The position numbers and the translations under genes are program-made. The notes under the pieces were generated by a model, which did not search any database, had not been told where the DNA came from, and saw only the letters and a program-made list of their open reading frames with translations. Of a DNA stretch of 64,000 bases, positions 12,836-25,156 are shown piece by piece (within the stretch, counting starts at the first letter, position 1; each line of letters begins with the position of its first letter). Origin of the DNA: Carallia brachiata (lineage: Eukaryota > Streptophyta > Magnoliopsida > Malpighiales > Rhizophoraceae); contig JADCRB010000064.1 in assembly GCA_021464245.1 (NCBI GenBank), forward strand, positions 1,054,001-1,118,000, written 5' to 3'.

Positions 12836-15669
12836 TCACAGGTCTGCCCTTCCAGGGTATCTGGGGAAGGGAATGACGTCTCTGATATTCTCAATGCCAG
12901 TGGCAAAAAGTATCATCCGCTCAAAGCCTAAGCCAAATCCACTATGCTTTACAGTCCCATATCGCCGAAGATCAAGATACCACTCATACGGCTCAATAGG
13001 CAGCCCCATCTCACTAATTCTGCAAATGAAAAGGAGTGTATTCAATGAGCGTGTTTACTCACCACAAAAATTCTACAGCTTGATAACAAACAGAGAGTTG
13101 CACTACATGGGACTTTTAATAAGACAACTTTTAAGTATTGGAGAGCAGATCATATACCTTTGCTTGATAATGTCAAGGCGTTCTTCCCTTTGGCTTCCAC
13201 CAATCAACTCACCCACCTAAAATGTAAAGCAAAGGATGAACAATACATGAAAAAATGTATGTGGGAATAAAAAAATGAAGTCACAGATTCACACAGAGTA
13301 TGCAACATGAAAATCTTGGAACGGCCGAAGGACAGAAGCCCACCTTTGGTACAAGGATATCCATAGCAGCCACTGTCTTAGAATCATCATTGAGCTTCAT
13401 GTAAAATGCTTTGATACCTTTGGGGTAATTATAAACAATAACAGGCCTTTTAAATATATCCTCTGTTAAGTATCTGCGAGATAGAAAAATCCCATGCATA
13501 AGCGGGCACAGATAGCACAGATATCAAGCAGAAAAGCTTGCACGCACTTGCATACCTCTCATGCTCAGATGCCAAATCAATTCCCCATTCCACTTTGTTC
13601 TCAAACTGCTTACCCTTCTCGACGGCCTCCTCTAGCAGTTGAACTGCCTCTGTGTATGAAATGCGCGCAAAAGGGGTTGAAGCAACCATCCCCAGACGAT
13701 CGATGCAGCTTTTATCATAAAGCTTAGCCATAAGTTCCATATCATCAAGGCACTTATCCAATAGCCACTGACACATATATTTTACATATGCCTCGGCACA
13801 GTTCATGTCATCCTGCAAAAGAAATCTTTCATTAAACATAGAAGCCTAGGATCCATGTTCAAGAGAAGTGTTAACAGATGCAAAATTCTGTGCTCCTAAT
13901 AATGTCAAATAAACAAACATTAAGCTCTCCAAGTTTCTTGTAGAACCTTGAGATTGGAATGCCTGCTTGAAGACCCATGCAAATACTAAGGGAAAACAAA
14001 ATCTTGGATCCTCTTTTCGACAGGTAACTACAGGATTGATCGTGAACATGTGCATAATGTATTGGATGAAACTACGCAGGAGGGAGCTGTGTAAACATTG
14101 GCTATCATGAACATTAGCCGAAAAAGATTACGGTCCTAATACAGTACAGAGAAGAGTTTCACCGGCTATATGGACACAAAGTTTACACAGGAATCCAAGG
14201 TTGTTACACTGCACAAACACCGTGCATCAAATAAGAATATTTTATACCTTAAGATCGGCAAAAGCAATTTCAGGCTCCACCATCCAGAATTCTGCCAAAT
14301 GCCTTGAAGTGTGAGAGTGTTCAGCTCGAAAAGTTGGTCCAAATGTATACACACTACCGACAGCACAGGCATAGGTTTCAACTTGTAGTTGGCCAGAGAC
14401 GGTCAAAAATGCTTGGCGGCCAAAAAAATCCAGTGCATAGTCTATTTTTCCATCTTTTTGAGGGATACCCGGTTTAAGCTTAGATCTCTCCTCCAGTCTC
14501 GAGAGATTCTCCTTTGCTCTGTTCAGTTCCGCCACTGCAGCCCTAATCTCCTCCCGACTTGCTTTGGCGGATTTCAGCTGCGCAACCACCTCCCCTTTCT
14601 CCTTGACCACAAGCTTAGCAGCTTCTACGTCAGCCTCCGATGGAGGCTGATTTTCACGCAGCTCCTTCTCTAGCTTTTCAGCTTCACTTATCAAGGTTGT
14701 AACTTGAAACATTTCACCAGCACCTTCACAATCACTCGTTGTGATAATTGGTGTGTGAATGTACAGAAAACCATGCTCCTGAAAAAAGGAGTGGGTGGCA
14801 AAGGCCAGTGCGTTTCGGATCCTAGCAATTGCAGCAATCTGGAGTTGCATAACATAATCAACATTCAGTAACAACGTAATTACTTAGAAATCAAAATCAA
14901 TAAATAAATAGCAGGGAACTTTAAAATCCCAATGCATACTGAAACTTTAAGCAAAATTCAGCATCATTTTTGCCAGTATCGGATTCCATCCTTTATTAAT
15001 CATATCTTCAAATGAATTCACTTGCTTTATAACAACAACAGCCAAAACCCAAAAACATAATAAAATAAAACAGAAAAAGATTGAAACTCAAACATAAAAC
15101 CAAAAAAAAAAAAAAAACAGCTAACAGCAGAAATTCATTAACTCGTTTTATTATTATTATTAATTTTTTACCGTGTTAGTTCTTGGTCGAAGATGAATAT
15201 GATCCCTCAGGAACTCCAGCGTGAGCTTTGTTTTCGGAATCGGGTACTTGGTGGGGTCCGTGGGCCCCACATGGAGCACCTGCTCCACCCGCAGCTCAAT
15301 TTTCTGCTTGGTGCCCTCCGGTGGCAACTTCAGCACGCCCTCGACGGACACGCAAGTCCCCGTGTACACCAGCGGGCCCAGGTCCGCTACGGCCGCGTCC
15401 ACTATAACCTGGAGATTCGCCGGACATGACCCGTCGTTCACCTCCAAGAAAGCGAACGTACCTTTGCCCTGCTCTCTGCCGGTCTTCACCCACCCGCCGA
15501 CCCGGACTCGCTGCCCGGCCAGTCCAGCCCCGCCATCGGGTCTAGACACAATGGATCGGATGGGGACCCGATCGGAGAACGGGTGCTTGGCGACCAGGGA
15601 GGAGGAAGCAGCGTCGTTGATGGTGACGGCAGCCAGCTCGTACACCGGCGGCGTAGTGGTGTCTCCCAT
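12836..15669 (-). CDS. SYNC1: cytosolic asparaginyl-tRNA synthetase (class II)
   Basis: Charges tRNA-Asn with asparagine in the cytosol. Six exons: 15669-15172, 14838-14248, 13812-13556, 13473-13344, 13216-13158 and 13019-12836, all GT-AG with matching phases, giving 572 residues. The N-terminal OB-fold anticodon-binding domain lies at about 50-130 ([20 protein letters not shown]). Class II motif 1 is near 189 ([20 protein letters not shown]), motif 2 at about 336 ([20 protein letters not shown]) and motif 3 at 539 ([12 protein letters not shown]). Residues about 216-275 form a charged helical insertion ([20 protein letters not shown]) resembling a WHEP hairpin, as in other plant cytosolic Asn[10 protein letters not shown] was preferred to an upstream Met at 15723 because it matches the family N-terminus. 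The first exon is markedly GC-rich compared with the rest. No defect was seen. Confidence 0.96.
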
Positions 15670-17354
15670 TTCTGGCGTGAGAGACTTGCGTGGAATCAAA
15701 TGAGAGGGTTGTGGCTGAGACACCTTACGATAAACCCTAAAAAAAAACAGAATAAATCTATCGACCTTAGGCTGCCAATTACTGAGTGGTAATTACCAAT
15801 TAAGAGGTTTTTGTTTAGGAAATATATAATGTTGAAAGGAGGATTAACTGTTTTATTCCTGCGATTGATTTTTGTTTTAGAAAGAGTAGAATCACATTCC
15901 TTCAATAAAAGAATGGGATTCTATACTTCTTTTCATCTTTAAGTTTAATGTATCAATTATTCCTTTTGTCTTTTTAACCATTTAAAAGTTTAAATTCTTA
16001 CAAATTCTCAATCTCTTGCCCATATTTTTTTGGCTACTTTTCTCTCATAAGCTCCTCTCCTACTATACCTATCATTTTTTTTTTAATTTCTTCATTAATT
16101 TAATTTTTTATTTAAAAAAGTATAAATATTCAATAGTTTTTCTCTTATATGAGTTAGTAATTTTTTATTTTAATTTTTTTCGAAATGAATTACAGTGAAT
16201 TTCTATTTTTATATTGATACCTTTTTTTTTTTTGCTTTTAGTTATTCATGGAATTGATTGTGATAAAATTTTATTAATAATATTTTTAATGATCGTTTAT
16301 TTATTAGTAATGATATATTTTATAATCTCTACAATATCATTTATTTTATAATAATATTAAGAATATTTTTTCCTTATTATTATTATTATTATTATTATTA
16401 TCATTATTATTATTATCAATAAAATTTTATGTTAATATTTTTATTTTAGATGTTATATTTATGGTTATTTAATATTTTTATTTTTACAATATATTACCAT
16501 ATTTTTTGCATTTTATAATTTTTAATTTGACATTCATAATTGTTAAATTTAATAATAATTTCTCTTATTTTTATTGTGTCATAAATATTATTATGCGTTT
16601 GATAGTGATTTTAATTTTAAATTGAAACAAATGACTATTAAAGGATTTGATTTTGACCAAACATATTATGAAATAAATTTTTCAATTTTCGATTTTGCTG
16701 GATTTCAATTTTGGTGCCGATCCATCAACCAAGCTCCCTTAAATTTAAAGATTATTGACAAAAATATAAAAACACAATTATATGTTAGATTCTAATTTTA
16801 ACACCTTTTTTTGGTACACTAAAATAGATAAAGAGAGATAGTACTCTATAAACTCATTAAAAAAATTCTATAAGTTTACTGTCACTAAATATGACGGATT
16901 ATCTATCATAAATCCATCATTGAGGAAACTTTAAGGTCTAATAAGTATTATAGAACTGTTTATAATTTAATAAGACTCGTGTATATTTAATCTAATTACT
17001 TAATTTTAACACGACTTATGATTTGTTAACCTTAGCACCAATTATGACAAATTTTGATTCCAATGAATTGGGCCTGACATTCGACTCGATTCTGTTCATT
17101 AACCGACTGGGGTTCACCAAGGAAAAAATAACAAGGCCCAAAATGATTTGAAAATTGAAACCAAAGCCCAGTAATAGTCGGGTCCGCCTCACCACCAACG
17201 GAATCGTATGTGTATGTATACATTATTATATATATATATTATACATAACTATATTCAAAACCCTAAAGTTGAACTTCCCTTATTCGGCAAAGGGAAACCA
17301 GAGAGCAACGGCGCCTAGCAGCAGCTGCAGGAAGAACTCTACAGACCGACGGCC
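15670..17354. promoter_or_regulatory. divergent intergenic region with telo-boxes (AsnRS, eS30)
   Basis: Next to AsnRS, AAACCCTAAA at 15733-15742 is a telo-box. Next to eS30 there is another (AAAACCCTAA, 17257-17266), a TATA-like run at about 17228-17240, and GGCCCA/GCCCA site II-like motifs near 17136 and 17164. The middle (15800-17000) is very AT-rich. It includes an ATT/TTA microsatellite at 16375-16415 and has no coding evidence. Confidence 0.5.
16375..16415. repeat. TTA trinucleotide microsatellite
   Basis: An almost pure run of TTA units interrupted once by TCA. Confidence 0.9.
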
Positions 17355-18112
<758 letters not shown>

Positions 18113-19360
18113 GGCTTGAGAAGATGAGAAGCTACAACTAGTTATTTAGGGAAAACTTCTCTTTCACATGGGGTTTATGGGCGGACTATATTTTCAAGTA
18201 TTGCTACATTGGTTTATGTTGCTGGTATGAAGTATTAATTTATGTTCAAGATCTGCACTTAAGAAGGGATGAGGTGATTTTGTTTACACATTTCTTCATT
18301 CTAATCCCCTATTCCTGAGAGTTGAAAATGTTGTCATTCCTGTGGTGTCAGCTAGATTATCTTTCTACAAAGAGTGATTGTCTGGTTGAGCCTTCATCAT
18401 CTTGTTGTTTTGAAATTTGAGATGTTAATTTGCGAATTAAGGCATTCGTACATTTTAATCACCTATGTTATCTCATAAACAGAATGAAAAAAAAAAAAAA
18501 AAATCCCATTAGAAACGGAGGCAGCAATAAGAGGCTAGGGATGCTCGATTGGGTGTAGTCCTTGTCTTCTAGTTGGTTGTCTTTGATTCTTAAACCAAGA
18601 GGACCCTAATAAGAAGGTGGATTGAGTGTGACTTGTTGTGAGCACAGACTGGCTTTGCCCAGTCTATCTCATAGGCTTTGATTATTGACTTGGTGGAATG
18701 TTTAGGGGATTATCAAAACTATTAAAGTATCTTATGAGCAACGAATGTGGTTTCTCATATCTATGGCTCTTCTCTCTTGGCCATATTTAATTCGTCAATA
18801 CAATTTAGTGAGCATTGATTATGTACCAGCATGAAGCAGACAAACAGATTAATGACGTTCCTCGAGCTTAAAATTTCCTTTTCATTGTGAACAAGCTGTA
18901 CAAGCCGATCGATTAAAAATTGAGTAAAGCTTCTTAGCAATACAAGAAGAGGCATGCGGTTAGGTGCATAGAGATATGGAGATGGTGTTAGATGAATTGT
19001 GCGGTGTCGTATAATGTAGGTTTTTCTTGTGCTGTTATATAATGGAGCTCTTAAACACACAAAAAAAAAAAAAAAAAAGGCCCCAAACAAGTCCTTAGCA
19101 TTACTCTTATCGCTTTTCCATCTCGTAAAGTGATGACCTCTGGCATAAATTCATTAATCCTTCTGTACCTACAATTGGAACGTTGTGTTTATAAAGGTCA
19201 TGTATTCTAGGAAAAATGGCATGTGCACCATTCATGATGAATTTAGTAGACCGTTATCAAACATCACATCGTTCCTATCAACTTATCAGATACAATAAAC
19301 TTTAAAAAACCTATTGAACAGAATGCAATTGTTCTCCATTCCTTTGTGGTCCCCAGACAT
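18113..19360. other. eS30 3' UTR and intergenic DNA
   Basis: 3' UTR-like sequence to about 18470, then spacer with A-runs at about 18487 and 19061. The open frame 18761-19090 (-) is hydrophobic low-complexity and unconvincing. Confidence 0.45.
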
Positions 19361-19735
19361 CTACACTTCACATAGTGGAGGATTAACAGAACGCCCTGAA
19401 TTGTTCTTGCAATAGAGAATGACTGCCTGTATCTTCTCGTCATGATCGTGAGAATCTGCATGCCCACTGCGATCCAATGCAGTTCCGTAAACGCTGTTGT
19501 TGTTGGGATTTGCTGCTGGTCTTGGAATGAAACATGTGAAGTAACGCGACAAGAACCTCCAAAACCAAACTTGCTTATTGCCAGCCGTTTTGGCTGATGG
19601 AACACCATTGATGGTTAGTGCTGACAATGTAGAAGCAGATGACTCCGTCAAGGCTCCATGGCTGGAAAATGTACCCAAGGGTGGGCTTGACATTGGGCGC
19701 TGGTGGCTTTCACATTTGCCATTAGATCTAACCAT
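19361..19735 (-). CDS. hypothetical small protein
   Basis: An open frame ends at 19361. An in-frame Met at 19735 gives 124 residues, and one at 19813 gives 150. The composition is protein-like: an N-terminal Ser-rich part (SSPPLGTFSSHGALTESSAS), an aromatic patch (VWFWRFLSRYFTCF) and a polar C-terminal part (HDHDEKIQAVILYCKNNSG). There is no signal peptide and no clear membrane span. I do not recognise the family. It stands alone between eS30 and the hydrolase gene, with no visible introns. It could be a real small plant gene or a fortuitous frame. Confidence 0.4.
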   Translation of the reverse strand: MVRSNGKCESHQRPMSSPPLGTFSSHGALTESSASTLSALTINGVPSAKTAGNKQVWFWRFLSRYFTCFIPRPAANPNNNSVYGTALDRSGHADSHDHDEKIQAVILYCKNNSGRSVNPPLCEV

Positions 19736-19813
19736 TGAGCTTTCTATTCTTCTCTCTATGATTCCCTCAGTAAAACAAAATCCCACCTCGCGTTTTCCCA
19801 AGATCCTATCCAT

Positions 19814-20404
19814 ACCGAATATTCAGTCCCATGAATCTATTATAAGCACCATTTTGCTAGCTTGTTGACTACCAAAAATGTAAACGCATCAATGCACCAT
19901 AAAATTAGTGCTTAATTGATATGGCAACCGCATCTTTGCCGATATCAAGTACACGATTACATTGTAAAGCCCTTCCTTTGTTAATGGTAATCACATCACT
20001 ACTTGTTTGACTTAAAACTACTATTGTGTTGGATATCTTACTTTATTATGACAACAGGTACATTATTTCTTTAGATATGAGTTGTGTGTGTTTTTAGTAG
20101 CATCAATAGTGATTACCATTCTGCACGTAAAAAGTGGGACAAGTTACCGTTCGAACCTAAAGAAATAACAACTACGTATCCGGGAGCATGTAAAATACAA
20201 ATACGGTTCTGCATGAACTCTGACTCTGCCAATCTCTAAATTGTTAATCGAAGTGCTTGGGAACAGTACAAATACGGTGCTTGGGTACACATTGCAATTT
20301 GAGCTGACTGGGGAAAAAAAATTTTGATAAATCCATATTTTTGAAGGTTTAACAGTGCCTATATTTTATGCCACCACGGTCCTTCCTTGGTTCGTTGAAG
20401 AACC
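19814..20404. other. intergenic DNA and hydrolase 3' UTR
   Basis: AT-rich spacer without coding evidence. The last 100 or so bases before 20405 are probably the 3' UTR of the minus-strand hydrolase gene. Confidence 0.45.
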
Positions 20405-23273
20405 TCAAAATTCGTCATGGAGATTTCCTTTGGTTGATTCGGATTCCGATTGATATTTCAGAAGATATCTTGTGGCCAATGATGCATGCAGTGCCGCTCC
20501 ATATGGAAGCACCTCTTCATTAACTTTGTAAAATCGTGAATGACCTAATGCAAGAGGTCCTTGAGTTTCATTCTTCATCCCAACAAAGAAGAAATACCCG
20601 GGAATTGCCTCAGCGAAAAAAAGAGAAGTCTTCTGCTCCCATCAGAGGCTGCATTTCTTGGACGTTTTGGGCACCCAGCATGTCAGCTGCAACATTGAGG
20701 AAATATTCATGCAGATCTTCGTTGTTTACCGTTGAGGGGTAAAATGGTTTATCATTTACATTAAAGTTGACAGTCACATTGCACCTCTGTACGCTAGCTT
20801 GCTTTGTGATCACCTGTTATTTGTATGAAGAAAGAATTAAAAAAAGTCACATAATGTTATTTTTGACATGGTTTAATTATATGGATAGATTATGGCCACT
20901 CAGGATTGAAGCAAACGAATATACTTAAAATAACAATGAGATAAAACACACAGCGCACTTATAGCAGTGGCACATAGTAAGAATACCTCTTCAATTCGTT
21001 GCTTAAGTTGGACAAAGCTATCTTTGGAGAATGCTCTGAATGTGCCACCAATTGTAACAGAATCTGGAATAACATTGAATGCACCACCTCCTTGGAATTT
21101 CGCAATAGTTACTACCTGCATTAAACTGCCTCATGTTGGAAATGCTTGTTGAACAGTCAAAGAGAAACTAAGATCAGCGGGAGAAGCTAAACCAATATGT
21201 CAGCAATTTCCAGCCCAGGCTAACTCTAACCTGGGAAAAGTGAGGAGGCAGAACACCAGATGGAAAATAGAATTGCTTGTTATTTGGTTTCTACATATTA
21301 CATGCAGCAAAACTAATCCATAGCCTTCCCCAACAATTAGAGAAGCGGAAAATTGTCTTCTTCGCACATAAAAATACAAATAACCGTATACATATACATG
21401 AATAGGAATGGTCAAAGCAATAGATTTAAGGAAAAAAAAATTGAAAGCCATCAAACATCCAAACATGTCATTGTGCGTTTGTGCATATAAGCATGTAGGG
21501 GTCATGTACACAAGAATCTTCATGACCAGTAAATCAATAACATCTCAAAGTTTTTTCTATATAGCACAATTGGCAGACAATGATGCCATGACAACACAAA
21601 TACTTGAGAGGACTTTGAAAAAGACAGATTCTGGTTGACAAAATCACGAAAACTGTAGACATAAAAAGGACACAACAGCAACTGACATACTAATCAAAAA
21701 TAAAACTCAGTTCCTTTTGTAGCGTTCCTTGGAATTCATTTTCCAAAATTTACTGGTTTATTCTGACAAACAATATTTGACCTCAGAGTACGGAAGCCTC
21801 ATGCAATGGGAAAACTATTTAATATATAATTCTTTCTCCATAGCAAAGGGGCAGAGGAGCAGGGGAAGGGAATAAATTAAGTCTCAAGCAAATAATATTC
21901 GTGCGAGACACCGAGCGATAGGATGATTTCACCTGTGAATCCAAAGGATCAGCTTCACGAGAAACAAGATGTTGTAAACTGACTATCACACTGGAAGCTG
22001 CCAGAATAGGGTCTATTGTATGATGAGGAATGGCGGCATGTCCCCCCTTTCCACTTATCACTGCCTCAAAGAAACCACTGCCAGCCAAAATAGGCCCAGG
22101 TCTGGTAGCAACTGTACCAATAGGGATGTGTACACTAACATGGATTCCAAAGATGGCATTAACATCCTTGAGGATTCCAGCTTCTAACATTTTCTTGGCT
22201 CCTCCGCCTCCTTCCTCGGCTGGTTGAAATACAAGAACAACTGTTCCCTATAAACCAGAATAACTAATTTTAGTTTTTGCGGCATACAGAAACCATAATA
22301 TCTATCAGTTGACCAGTAAGAAATTAGTGTCGCATAAGACTTTTGACTCTTCCCCCCAAAAAAAAACACCCCACAAAGAAGAATGCTGCATTGCAAGGAT
22401 AACTTGCTATACTGACCTGGGACCTAATCAAAATACGCCTAGTAGTTTTAAGGTTGGATATGAAATAATTCATCTTAATTGTAACTTCGGAACCATTTCG
22501 CAAAAAGAGAATCACACAAACAGATAAAGATTAGATTTTTAGTTTCATGATTTTAGGAAAGTTAGAGATTTTATGAGAAAGAGAACCTGCAAAAATGGCG
22601 ATGCTCTTGAAGCAGCTTAGCCGCACCAAGAAGCATTGCAACATGGGCATCATGACCACAAGCATGCATTTTACCAGGAATTTTACTCTTGTGCTCCCAC
22701 TCTACACCTTCCTGCAGCAACAAAAGAAATCACACTTCCAACCTTCAATTCTTCACCAATAACCTCTAAGCCAATTCCAGATCCCAATCATTGCTATATT
22801 TGGAAAAAAAAAAAAAAGTGCCCGCTAATTTCAGGTTCTGAAATCAGTTGAAAATAAGCAAGCCAGAAAAATAAATTAGCAAAATTTAAGAAAAACCAAA
22901 ATAAGACCTCCATGGCCAGAGCATCCATGTCAGCTCGAATGGCAACGAAAGGGGGCCCACCCGTTCCTATATAGCCAACAACGCCAGTAACAGCAACTGG
23001 GTGTTTATAATAAACACCCAAACTATCAAGCTCGGCTCTGATAAGCTTACTGGTCTCAAATTCTTCAAAACCAAACTCCGGATTCTCATGGATCCTTCTC
23101 CTGATCCCCACCATATAATCCACAAGCTCTGGCTTCTTGGCAGTTTCAAGAAAATACAAAGGGATTTGAGCAGGCTCTTCTGGGGTCAAGCCAGCTTTAC
23201 AGAAAACGAGTACTGGGATGACAATAAGCATGTGAATGGCCAGAAACAAGGAGACCCATCTGGAGGCAGCCAT
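20405..23273 (-). CDS. ILL2: IAA-amino acid hydrolase, ILR1-like (two single-base frameshifts)
   Basis: M20-family metallo-amidohydrolase that frees auxin from amino-acid conjugates in the ER lumen. Five exons: 23273-22908, 22711-22587, 22247-21933, 21115-20987 and 20813-20405. Length is about 447 residues if both frameshifts are discounted. It has a signal peptide (about 1-26), substrate-domain start ([16 protein letters not shown]), metal site MHACGHDAH and [14 protein letters not shown], dimerisation lobe ([20 protein letters not shown]), final His in LGHSRFY, and an HDEF C-terminus resembling an ER-retention signal. Exon 2 has five T (22591-22595) where the family needs six (HRHFLQ|GTVVL). 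Exon 5 has seven T (A-run about 20616-20622) where six are needed ([13 protein letters not shown]). Closest remembered relatives are Arabidopsis ILL1/ILL2. Either assembly errors or a dead allele. Confidence 0.92.
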
Positions 23274-23473
23274 TAAAATGAGTCAGAAACAAAGAGCACA
23301 GGACTTTGTTGGCGATTTTGAGTGAAGAATCAACGCCGACTCCAAGGGGAGTGACTCTAAAAGCCGGCTGGAGCCCGGAATCTCAAAGGGTCACAGTAGA
23401 AAAAACTCCATTAACAACCTTTTCTTGCCCTTTCAGGGTGATAGAGACCAATATATTTTTATTCTCATATTTA

Positions 23474-23742
23474 ATGTAGTTGATTTGTTATAAAATAATT
23501 TATATTTATAAAATATTTATAAAAAAATTATTTATAATAAAAATAATAATTTTTTATTATTTATTTATAATATAGTTTAAATTTTTTTAAAATAATTTTA
23601 ATTCTGTAAAAAAGAGTTATTTTATTTAAAAATTTAAAAATTTTTCTTAAATTTTATTTATATAAAATATTTTTTATGAAATAAACTGAAAAAACTTGTA
23701 AATTTTTTTTTGTAAAATATTTTACAGAAAACAAATAAATTC
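23474..23742 (-). mobile_element. Tourist-like MITE, copy C
   Basis: A 269-bp AT-rich element bounded by TTA (23471-23473 and 23743-23745). Its ends contain TTTGTTATAAAATAATT and, on the other strand, TTTGTTTTCTGTAAAAT. The interior matches the elements at 59605 and 61891 in opposite orientation. TTA target duplication and GTTTGTTT-type ends fit PIF/Harbinger-derived MITEs. Confidence 0.5.
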
Positions 23743-23745
23743 TTA

Positions 23746-24646
23746 GTATAGAAAAAAATATATATGTCGGTGTTTGTGTTAATTTTTATTTCGAATAGAA
23801 CTGTAACTGTTCTTTTTAAAATAAAAATTAATATTTTTATAATATTTATTATTTTTATGTTTCAAAAATATTAATTATAATTTTAAAATTTAAAATATTT
23901 TATTTAGTAAGCTTACTCTTTAGTATATTATTTATTTTTGTTTGTTTGTTAGGATACTTGATGTCGCGAATCTTAACGGACGGCATTGATTGTGACGTTG
24001 AAATTGATTGGATCGATAAATACTTCTTCTTTCGTCATTCTTACGTTTTTAAGTATAAAAAAAGAAATTTATTTAATAATTTTTTTATTTATAATATATA
24101 TTTAATAAGTTGGACCACATGAACTATTAAATCGACAAAAATTATTAATAAAATATACATATTATTATAAGAAGCTCGTTAGAGAAGAATAAAAAATAAT
24201 CATAAATTAACAATATATATGAGTTTATCTTTTAAAATTAATAAAAAAATTATTTTTAATTAAAATTTAAATTTATTTAGTGTTACTTAAGATTTTGTTA
24301 AAATTTTTTTTATTAGTTTTGTGTATTTTATGATTATTGTTTGTATCTCTTAATTTTTTTTCTTACTATTAATCGGATGAAGTAATAAAAATAATAATAT
24401 TTGTATTATTAAACAGAAAAATCACCGAAGAAAAATATGCATCAATAAATTTTGTTTGTCTGAAAAAAAAATGGAAGCACAAATGTCACCAGCCACTTTA
24501 CTTCTCTTATTATAGTAAGGTCAGACATATGCTTAACGTAAAGATTTCAAAATTTAAATCAAGACAGCTGATTTAACCTAAAAAAAAAAAAGGGCACCGG
24601 CCTAGAGTTTAGTCAAGCTCAGAATCCAAAACCGATCATTAAAAAG
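23746..24646. other. AT-rich intergenic DNA
   Basis: Strongly AT-rich sequence. No coding, RNA or delimitable repeat was recognised. Confidence 0.5.
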
Positions 24647-25148
24647 CATATCAATACTTTCAATTTTAAATTTTTTAAATTTTTTATATTTGAGTTATAA
24701 ATTTGTTTGACATTTTATTTGAATTTTAAATTTTTTAATTTTTTTATTAAATCAATCTCTATATTTACCAAAAATGATCAATCTATTAATAAATAATTTT
24801 AACTTTATAAAAAATTATTTAAAAAAAGATTAAATATATGAATTGAATGTCTTTCTTATAAAAAATATGCATGTTACGTATTTAATTCGTATATTTGTTA
24901 ATTAAAAAATATTTAATGTGCATATTTTATTGATGAAAAAAATATTTAATTCATATATTTAATTTTTTTAAAATAATTTTTATTAAATTAAACTCATTTA
25001 TTAATCGATTGACCACTTTTTATAATTTAAAAGATTAATGTAGTATAAAATTAAAAAATTTATAATTCAAATAAAATGTCAAAAAAATTTAACACTCAAA
25101 TATAAAAAAAACTTAAAAATTTAAAATTAAAAATATTAATATCTCCCG
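24647..25148. mobile_element. foldback (long inverted repeat) element
   Basis: Two arms of more than 200 bp face each other around about 24895. For example TATATTTGAGTTATAAATTT and TTGACATTTTATTTGAAT in the left arm recur in the reverse complement of the right arm. TTAAAAAG occurs at both edges (24639-24646 and 25149-25156) and may be the target duplication. AT-rich and non-coding; would form a long hairpin RNA if transcribed. Confidence 0.6.
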
Positions 25149-25156
25149 TTAAAAAG

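Noticed and set aside
18761..19090. 109-residue minus-strand frame
   Set aside because: It starts in a homopolymer (poly-Phe) and has no recognisable content or codon structure.
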